Shown here in pieces: positions 1 to 5,495 of a stretch of DNA of 6,725 bases (position 1 is the stretch's first letter; the number at the start of each line of letters is the position of its first letter). This stretch comes from Gammaproteobacteria bacterium (GTDB taxonomy: Bacteria > Pseudomonadota > Gammaproteobacteria > Pseudomonadales > Azotimanducaceae). Below the pieces are notes generated by a model, which saw nothing but the letters and a program-made list of their open reading frames with translations, had not been told where the DNA came from and did not search any database. The DNA lies in assembly GCA_028821035.1 (NCBI GenBank), contig JAPPHP010000234.1:1-6725 (forward strand), in the 5' to 3' direction. The translations under genes and the position numbers were made by a program.

Positions 1-622
1 CGAACGCCGCGTCCTCGAACTCTCGCTGGTCGCCCAGCAGGCCGTCGCGACGCGCACCGAGAACAACCGCCTGCGCGAACTCCTCGGCAGCCGACCGCGG
101 GTCTCCGGGGCCGTCCTCGTCACCGAGCTGATCGGCGTCGTCCCGGACCCCGGCAAGCATCGCATCCTGATCGACAAGGGGACCGTGGACGGCGTGTCGG
201 TCGGCGCCTCCGTCGTGGACTCCCAGGGACTGTTCGGCCAGGTGATCGAGGTGTCTCGCGCCAGCAGCGTCGTCTTGCTGATCACCGACTCGACGCACGC
301 GACCCCGGTGGAGGTCAGCCGCAACAACCTGCGCTCGATCGCCACCGGCCTCGGCCGCTACGACTGGATGGAACTCGAGGCGGTACCGTTCTCCGCGGAC
401 GTCCGCCGCGGAGATCTCGTGGTCAGCTCGGGACTCGGCGGACGGTTCCCGAGAGGCTACCCGGTCGGCGAAGTGGCCGACGTCGAGAAGCATCCGACGG
501 CACGGTTCGCAACGGTCCGCGTGCGTCCGAGCGCCGCGCTGAACCGGAGCCGGCACGTGCTGGTCGTGTTCCCGGACGCCGAGCCTGACGGCGTGCCGGC
601 CGGCACGGAAGAAGCCGGATGA
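1..622 (+). CDS. mreC: Rod shape-determining protein MreC, C-terminal part (5' truncated by window edge)
   Basis: MreC is a bitopic inner-membrane protein whose periplasmic part scaffolds the elongation machinery (MreB, MreD, RodA, PBP2) during side-wall synthesis. Codons are read from base 2, giving 206 residues; the N-terminal cytoplasmic end and membrane segment lie outside the window. The first ~30 residues are charged and heptad-like (NNRLRELLG), matching the end of the MreC coiled coil. The beta-barrel domain follows, with family signatures: DKGTVDGVSVG near fragment residue 58, GLFGQVIEVSRASSVVLLITD after it, and SSGLGGRFPRGYPVGEV near residue 142. The tail after the barrel is short (about 20 residues, acidic and Pro/Gly-rich). 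The TGA stop overlaps the mreD ATG as ATGA, which implies coupled translation. No frameshift or missing motif is visible. Identification is firm; only the extent upstream is unknown. Confidence 0.96.
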   Translation, partial: ERRVLELSLVAQQAVATRTENNRLRELLGSRPRVSGAVLVTELIGVVPDPGKHRILIDKGTVDGVSVGASVVDSQGLFGQVIEVSRASSVVLLITDSTHATPVEVSRNNLRSIATGLGRYDWMELEAVPFSADVRRGDLVVSSGLGGRFPRGYPVGEVADVEKHPTARFATVRVRPSAALNRSRHVLVVFPDAEPDGVPAGTEEAG

Positions 623-1113
623 ACCCCCTGCGCGGGGGCTGGCTCGTCGGCCTGACGTTCTTCGCGGCGGCGACGCTCGCGGTCGCGCACCTGCCCGCCG
701 GCCTGCCCGAGTGGGTCGGCTGGCTGCGACCCGCCTGGGTGCCGCTGGTCCTGTTCTTCTGGATCCTGGAGCGACCGCACCGTATCGGCCTCATCAGCGT
801 CTGGGCATTCGGGCTGCTGCTCGACGTCGTCCTCTCCGAGCCCCTCGGGTTGAACGGGTTCGCACTGACCGTCATGGCGGTGCTGGGCCTGTCCGCATAC
901 GAACGGCTGCGCATGATCAACGTGTTCCAGCAGGCCGCCGCGCTGCTGCTCCTCGTCCTCGCGGCGGAATTCGGCAAGACACTGGTCGTGGCTTTCGCCC
1001 AGGGCGCGCCCCTCTCCGGCCAGTTCGTCGCGGCAGCGGCGGTCACGGCCCTGCTCTGGCCGTTGGTCGTCGGCCCCTTGCGCTGGGCCACCTGGCGCGC
1101 CGGCACGGCGTGA
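619..1113 (+). CDS. mreD: Rod shape-determining membrane protein MreD
   Basis: MreD is a small integral inner-membrane protein that works with MreC in the rod-shape complex. The 164-residue product has the usual family length. It has about six hydrophobic segments, roughly at residues 7-25, 38-50, 57-73, 78-95, 103-127 and 136-154. Family-typical landmarks are RPAWVPLVLFFWILERPHR (37-55), W-x-x-GLLLDVV (62-71), the LGLNGFAL stretch (76-83), YERLRM (94-99) and FQQA (103-106). The ATG at 619 overlaps the mreC stop and has a GGAAG Shine-Dalgarno at 607-611, seven bases upstream, inside mreC. Its own stop overlaps the maf GTG. Gene order and topology agree, so the call is strong although MreD is poorly conserved in sequence. 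Confidence 0.95.
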   Translation: MNPLRGGWLVGLTFFAAATLAVAHLPAGLPEWVGWLRPAWVPLVLFFWILERPHRIGLISVWAFGLLLDVVLSEPLGLNGFALTVMAVLGLSAYERLRMINVFQQAAALLLLVLAAEFGKTLVVAFAQGAPLSGQFVAAAAVTALLWPLVVGPLRWATWRAGTA

Positions 1114-1688
1114 TCGTCCTGGCCTCCGCCTCGCCGCGCCGGGCGGAGTGGCTCGAGCGGATCGGCGTTCCGTTCCTGGTCCGGCCGGTGGCGATCGACG
1201 AGTCCCCACGGCCGGACGAACCGGTCGCCGCCTACGTGCTGCGCCTCGCGCGCGAGAAGGCGGCCGCGGCCGTGACCGACGGCATCGTGCTGGCCGCGGA
1301 CACGGCCGTCTGGCAGGACGGCCGCATCTTCGGCAAGCCCCGGGACGAGCGCGACGGGATCGCGACGCTGCTCGCGCTGTCGGGCCGCGAACACCAGGTG
1401 TTCACGGGGCTGCACGTCCGCTCCGCGGACCGCGAGGCCTGCCGGCTGGCGTCCGCGACGGTCACCTTCCGATCCATAGACCCCGCCGAAGCGGCCGCCT
1501 ACTGGCGCACGGGGGAGCCCGCCGACAAGGCCGGGGGGTACGGCATGCAGGGCATGGGCGGGGTCTTCGTCAGCCGCATCGACGGCAGCCCCGGGGCCGT
1601 CGTCGGGCTGCCGTTGCGGGAGACCCACGACGTGCTCCGGTCCTTCGGTGTTTCCTGCTGGTCCGCCCCGCCCACACGAACCGCCTGA
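1110..1688 (+). CDS. maf: Maf-family nucleotide pyrophosphatase, YhdE type
   Basis: Maf proteins are cytosolic nucleoside triphosphate pyrophosphatases; the E. coli YhdE branch prefers dTTP, UTP and some modified pyrimidine nucleotides. The 192-residue product has the normal length. Visible motifs are LASASPRRAEWL from residue 4 with the S-x-R-R substrate loop (S8, R10, R11), REKA (K50), AADTAV (D64), GKPRDE (K76), LSGREHQVFTG (90-100) and GEPADKAGGYGMQG (135-148, with Q147). The DKAG-Y-x-x-QG signature favours YhdE over the m7GTP-specific YceF branch. The GTG start is forced: it overlaps the mreD stop as GTGA, and the first motif begins three residues later. No clear Shine-Dalgarno precedes it, so translation probably depends on coupling to mreD. 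Odd points are SPG (160-162) where relatives usually have SYx before VVGLPL, and a short Pro/Thr/Arg tail. Exact substrate is inferred from the subfamily. Confidence 0.95.
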   Translation: MIVLASASPRRAEWLERIGVPFLVRPVAIDESPRPDEPVAAYVLRLAREKAAAAVTDGIVLAADTAVWQDGRIFGKPRDERDGIATLLALSGREHQVFTGLHVRSADREACRLASATVTFRSIDPAEAAAYWRTGEPADKAGGYGMQGMGGVFVSRIDGSPGAVVGLPLRETHDVLRSFGVSCWSAPPTRTA

Positions 1689-1717
1689 CCGGGCCCGCCC
1701 CCGGGGCGCTGCCGGTC
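1687..1717 (+). terminator. GC-rich hairpin at the maf stop, possible transcript end or mRNA-stabilising structure
   Basis: GACCGG (1687-1692) pairs with CCGGTC (1712-1717). Inside this, CGCC (1696-1699) pairs with GGCG (1705-1708), giving a two-tier stem that starts at the maf TGA. The following bases (gcttcgttc) contain only scattered Ts and no U-tract, so it is not a standard intrinsic terminator. In DNA this GC-rich some self-pairing is expected by chance. It lies between maf and yhdP, where a weak operon boundary would be plausible. Confidence 0.25.
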
Positions 1718-1748
1718 GCTTCGTTCAAGCTCCGTTCACTCCGCCGGG

Positions 1749-1763
1749 ATACCGCGGGGGTAT
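1749..1763. repeat. Short palindrome overlapping the putative yhdP -10 element
   Basis: ATACC (1749-1753) and GGTAT (1759-1763) are perfect inverted repeats around GCGGG. The right arm overlaps the TATGAT hexamer, the position expected for a repressor operator. The arms are only five bases long, and no regulator family can be named from this. It may be chance. Confidence 0.25.
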
Positions 1764-1766
1764 GAT
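1761..1766 (+). promoter_or_regulatory. Possible sigma-70 -10 element for yhdP
   Basis: TATGAT differs from the TATAAT consensus at one base and stands out in its very GC-rich surroundings. No good -35 is visible. The best candidate, TTCACT at 1735-1740, is 20 bases upstream, which is longer than the ideal 17. If used, transcription would begin near 1773, that is, downstream of the GTG at 1767. This bears on the choice of yhdP start. The hexamer alone is weak evidence. Confidence 0.35.
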
Positions 1767-4700
1767 GTGCGCGTGCCGTTGCCGCCGCCGAGACGTGCGT
1801 TGCCCGGTTTTGGAAGGAGGTTGTTCGTCGTGGCCGCCGTGGCCGCCGTCTGCGCCGCGGCCATGCAGGGCGGCGGGCGGCTGCTCGTCGCCGCGCTGCC
1901 GGAACTGGAACCCCGCGTCAACGCCTGGCTGGCATCCCGCGACGTCACCGTCCATGGCCTGTGGGGTTCCTGGAGGCACCTGAACCCCGTCGTCGGCGCC
2001 GCATCGCTCGTGTTGCCGGGCGCCGAAGTCCACGACGTCGCCCTCGAAATCGATGTCGTCGAGAGCCTGTGGCGCAACCGTATCGTCGCGCGGCGTTTCG
2101 CGGTCGGCGACGCCCGGCTGCGCCTCGAGCAGGGTCCGGGCGGCTGGCGCCTGGAGGGCGCCGCCGACGGTCCGGCTCCCGACCTCGGGGCGTTCTTCCG
2201 CCATAGCGACGAAGTCCGCGTCCATGCCCGGGTGGAGTTCCTGGCCAACGGCTCCTCCGGCGCTGTCGACCTTGCCCTCGCCGCGCTCAACGAGGCGCCG
2301 GCGCACCGCTGGCAGGCCGAACTCTCTACCGACCCGGCCTGCGGCGACTGCTACGCGCGACTCGACGCCGACGTCCGTCAGACCGGGCCCGGCATCGGGG
2401 ACCAGGCCGGAGCCGTGCGCTTTCAGGCGCGGCAGTTCCGCGTACCCGCCGCCCTCGCCGAGGCCCTGGGGGTGCCGGCGATGGTCCTCGAAGCCACGGG
2501 GCAGTGGACCGGGGACGGCACCGACGCAGCGGGACGGACGGACTGGCACGTGTCGGAGATGACCCTCCCCGGCGGACCGGCAAGCCTGACGGTCCACGCC
2601 ACCGCGGCCGGAGCGCACGGTCTCTACCGCGGGGCCGGATCGCTGCGGGCCGCGACGCCCGACACGGAGGTGTCGGCCGAGGACATCGGGTTCGCAGCGG
2701 ATGCGGCCGGCGCCCTGACCCTGTGGGCGGACCTCCTGGACCTCGGAGCCTGGAACGCCCTGCTCGTTTCCGCCTTCGGCGCCGGCGGGACGCTCGGCCG
2801 CTGGTTCCACGGCGTCGGTGCACGGGGCGAACTCCGGGACGTGCGACTGCACGTCGACCGGGAAGGGATCGCCTACGAGGGACTGCTGTACGGTGCGAAC
2901 ACCGAGAGTTTCAACGGCATCCCGCGGCTCGAGGACGCTCGCGGCCGACTGCGCGGACACCTGCACGCCCTGCGGATAGCACTCGCCGGAGCACCGTTGC
3001 GCGCGGCGATGCCGGAGCACTTCGACGGCAGGTGGCACTACGACACCGCCGCCGGGGAAGTCACCCTCTGGTTCGATACCGGGTACCTGGGCCTGCGGGC
3101 AACGGGGGACCTCAGGTCCGAGGAGGCGGCCGTCGAACTGGCCCTGGCCCTGACCCGGCCTCACGACCCGCTCGAGGGACACCTGTCGATGCTGGCGCGT
3201 GTGGATCGCACCACGGTAGGTCATGCCAGGCAGTTCCTGCCCCGGGAACTCCGGGGCGAGTTGCGCTCCTGGCTGGACGCGGGCCTGGTGGGAGGACGAC
3301 TGGCGGGGGCCGCGCTCGCCTACCACGGCCACACGCGCACGCTGCCGGACCTGCCGATGCGCCGTATCGCGCTGACCGGAGAGGTTCGCGAGGGCGCGGT
3401 CGCCTATCACCCCGACTGGCCGATCGCGGAGGCCCTCTCGGGGCGCGTCACCGTCAGCGGCACCGCCGTCACCGGGCGCTTCGACGCGGGCATGTCCCTC
3501 GGTCTGCCGGTACAGGGTCTGCAGGTCGACGTGCCGGGCGACGCGGCGTACGTGGACGTACGTGTGCAGGCGCGACCTTCGGCCGGCGAGGCGCTGGCAT
3601 TCGCCTTCGCGACACCGATCGAGGACCTCGTACCGTTCGCCTGCGAATGCTGGACCGGCGCCGGTCCCGTGGGCATCGACGCCACGCTCCGGATACCCTT
3701 CGGCGGCCCGCCTGAACCCGGCGACGTGGCCGTGGCCTTCGACCTCGACGGCGTCTCCCTCGGCCTCACCGACCTGCGCCTGCAGTTTCACGACCTCGAA
3801 GGTTCCGCGCGCTTCCGCTCGCCCCATCACCTCGCCGCCGCGGGCCTGGAGGGGACGTTGTTCGGCTTCCCCGTGCGGATCGACGCGGCTTCCGACGACG
3901 CAGCGGTCTCGTTCACCCTGGAGGGCCACAGCCGGGTGGACGACGTCTTCGCCGTACTGGACATCGGCGACGTGTCGGCAGCGATCGGGGGTGCTCCCGT
4001 CGCGCGCGGAGCGTTCGACTTCGACGCCACGTTCGACTTCTTCGCCGCGGCCCACCGGCCGCCCGTGCTGCGTGTCTCGACCGACGCGCTCGGCCTGACC
4101 CTGGACCTGCCGGCGCCCCTCGGCAAGGACCCGGCGACCTCCCGAACGCTGACGACCCGAATGGTCTTCTCGGGCGACACCGTGTTCGCGGACGGCGACG
4201 ACGAGGTCGCGTCCTGGTGGCTGCGGATCGGGCCGGACCCGGAGCTTCGAGGCGCGGTCGGCATCGGCGTGCCGCCCCCTCCGGCCGAGGCCGTTCCCGA
4301 GGGCGTCTCCATCGCGGGCACACTCCACCATTTCGATGCCTCCGGCGCTTCCACGCTGTCCGACGTACCGGTCCGCTGGCGGCTCGAGGGCCTGAACGTG
4401 AACAAGATCGGGCTTCACGACCTCGAGTTGACGAATGCGCGCCTGGAGGGATCCGGGGGCCCCGGAGAACTCGCGCTCCAGTTCGACAGCGAGGAGATGA
4501 CCGGGTCCCTGGCCGTACAACCCGACCGGCCCTTGCGTCTCGACCTGGCCGAAGTCCGTCTTCCGGGGGGAGAGACGGGCGTCGACCCGGTCGACGTGTC
4601 GGTCATCCCGCTGCTGCCCGCGGCGGATGTCGAGATACGCCGCGTCCTGCTCGACGGGGACCATTTCGGAAGCTGGCGGTTCGGTACGCGGCCCGCGGAA

Positions 4701-5495
4701 GACGCCGTCCACTTCACGAACGTGTCAGGCGACATCAAGGGCCTGCGCATAGACGCCCTCGAGGACATCGTCTGGACCCGGGACAACGAGTCGCACTTCC
4801 GCGGCACGGTCACCGCGTCGAACCTGGCCTCGGTGCTGCCCGCCTGGGGGTACGCCACGAGCGTCGAGAGCACGGACGTCGACATCCGCGGGGACGTCAC
4901 CTGGCCCGGCTCCCCGCTCAACTTCCAGCTCGACCACCTGTCTGGCGACATCGGCCTCACCGTGACCGAAGGGCGCTTCCTCGATGTCGCGGACGTGCCG
5001 GCGGGACGCATCCTCACGCTGCTCGACTTCTCCAAGGTCGCGCAACGGCTGAGGCTGGATTTCTCCGACGTCTTCGGGCAGGGGATCGGCTTCGAGCGCA
5101 TACGCGCCTCGACGAGCCTCGACCGCGGCGTGCTGCGTTTCGAGGAACCCCTCGAGATCCGGGGACCGAGTTCGGAGTTCCGGATCTACGGCACGGTCGA
5201 CTTTCACGACGGCGCCCTGGACAACGAGATGGTCGTCACCCTGCCCCTCTCCTCGAGCCTGCCGTGGTACGCGTTCTGGCTCGCGTCGACGAACCCGGCC
5301 ACGGCGGCCGGCGTGTTGCTGGGGCGCGAGGTGTTCAAGCGCCAGATCGAGGCCCTCTCCAGCGCCCGTTACCGCGTCACCGGGACACTCGAGGAACCGA
5401 AGCCGAGCTTCGTTGGCATATTCACGGGCGAGTTCACCGAAGCCCCGCAGGCTTCCGAGGCGCCGCCCGCCCCGCAACAGGACCCGCAAGAGTGA
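1767..5495 (+). CDS. yhdP: YhdP-family AsmA-like periplasmic protein, inner-membrane anchored
   Basis: YhdP belongs to the AsmA-like group (TIGR02099 type). In E. coli it acts with TamB and YdbH in moving phospholipids from the inner to the outer membrane, probably as a long beta-groove bridge. The product is 1242 residues, close to the E. coli protein (about 1266). An arginine-rich start precedes one membrane segment at about residues 19-33; the rest should be periplasmic. Family landmarks are GLWGSWRHLNPVV near 61, ARQFLPRELRGELRSWLDAG from about 485, VAYHPDWPIAEALSG near 547, and the conserved C-terminal block: EGRFLDVADVPAGRILTLLD (from 1068), RLRLDFSDVFGQGIGFERI (from about 1094) and a Tyr-x-x-x-Gly-x-x-x-x-Pro motif close to the end. 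The Pro/Gln/Glu-rich tail is dispensable-looking. Start choice is uncertain: GTG 1767, 1773 and 1830 are all in frame. I prefer an upstream one because the RR pair before the membrane segment matches the family. Its stop overlaps the tldD start. rng, usually just upstream, is absent. Confidence 0.94.
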   Translation: MRVPLPPPRRALPGFGRRLFVVAAVAAVCAAAMQGGGRLLVAALPELEPRVNAWLASRDVTVHGLWGSWRHLNPVVGAASLVLPGAEVHDVALEIDVVESLWRNRIVARRFAVGDARLRLEQGPGGWRLEGAADGPAPDLGAFFRHSDEVRVHARVEFLANGSSGAVDLALAALNEAPAHRWQAELSTDPACGDCYARLDADVRQTGPGIGDQAGAVRFQARQFRVPAALAEALGVPAMVLEATGQWTGDGTDAAGRTDWHVSEMTLPGGPASLTVHATAAGAHGLYRGAGSLRAATPDTEVSAEDIGFAADAAGALTLWADLLDLGAWNALLVSAFGAGGTLGRWFHGVGARGELRDVRLHVDREGIAYEGLLYGANTESFNGIPRLEDARGRLRGHLHALRIALAGAPLRAAMPEHFDGRWHYDTAAGEVTLWFDTGYLGLRATGDLRSEEAAVELALALTRPHDPLEGHLSMLARVDRTTVGHARQFLPRELRGELRSWLDAGLVGGRLAGAALAYHGHTRTLPDLPMRRIALTGEVREGAVAYHPDWPIAEALSGRVTVSGTAVTGRFDAGMSLGLPVQGLQVDVPGDAAYVDVRVQARPSAGEALAFAFATPIEDLVPFACECWTGAGPVGIDATLRIPFGGPPEPGDVAVAFDLDGVSLGLTDLRLQFHDLEGSARFRSPHHLAAAGLEGTLFGFPVRIDAASDDAAVSFTLEGHSRVDDVFAVLDIGDVSAAIGGAPVARGAFDFDATFDFFAAAHRPPVLRVSTDALGLTLDLPAPLGKDPATSRTLTTRMVFSGDTVFADGDDEVASWWLRIGPDPELRGAVGIGVPPPPAEAVPEGVSIAGTLHHFDASGASTLSDVPVRWRLEGLNVNKIGLHDLELTNARLEGSGGPGELALQFDSEEMTGSLAVQPDRPLRLDLAEVRLPGGETGVDPVDVSVIPLLPAADVEIRRVLLDGDHFGSWRFGTRPAEDAVHFTNVSGDIKGLRIDALEDIVWTRDNESHFRGTVTASNLASVLPAWGYATSVESTDVDIRGDVTWPGSPLNFQLDHLSGDIGLTVTEGRFLDVADVPAGRILTLLDFSKVAQRLRLDFSDVFGQGIGFERIRASTSLDRGVLRFEEPLEIRGPSSEFRIYGTVDFHDGALDNEMVVTLPLSSSLPWYAFWLASTNPATAAGVLLGREVFKRQIEALSSARYRVTGTLEEPKPSFVGIFTGEFTEAPQASEAPPAPQQDPQE
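1812..1820 (+). promoter_or_regulatory. Strong Shine-Dalgarno-like sequence inside the yhdP N-terminal coding region
   Basis: GGAAGGAGG is the best Shine-Dalgarno match near this gene. It lies nine bases before the in-frame GTG at 1830. In the longer reading it is simply the Gly-Arg-Arg codons (residues 16-18), using two consecutive AGG arginine codons that are unusual beside the CGC/CGG used elsewhere. Starting at 1830 would remove the positive residues and part of the membrane segment. So it is either the true start signal of a shorter protein or a coding coincidence. Confidence 0.4.

Noticed and set aside
711..1109. Upstream extension of the maf frame through mreD
   Set aside because: The extension is Arg/Pro-rich shadow of mreD. 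The Maf motif begins right after the GTG at 1110, so no fusion is indicated.
423..1628. 401-codon minus-strand open frame across mreC, mreD and maf
   Set aside because: Composition is Arg/Ala/Pro-rich without domain motifs, and three well-identified genes occupy the other strand. It is a GC-driven shadow.
1762..1983. Small cysteine-rich plus-strand frame from ATGATG (MMCACRCRRRDVRC...), out of frame with yhdP
   Set aside because: The cysteines come from GC-rich TGC/TGT triplets in the shifted frame of the yhdP N-terminus. It ends inside yhdP, has no ribosome site of its own and resembles no known small protein.
3548..3564. Direct repeat GTACGTG (3548-3554 and 3558-3564)
   Set aside because: Seven bases ten apart within coding sequence for a Val/Asp/Arg beta-strand pattern; most likely a codon coincidence.
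1725..4712. 995-codon open frame on the minus strand opposite yhdP
   Set aside because: It lies in exact antisense register with yhdP, has low-complexity Arg/Gly/Glu/Val-rich composition and no recognisable domain, and is explained by the absence of TTA/CTA/TCA codons in the sense gene.
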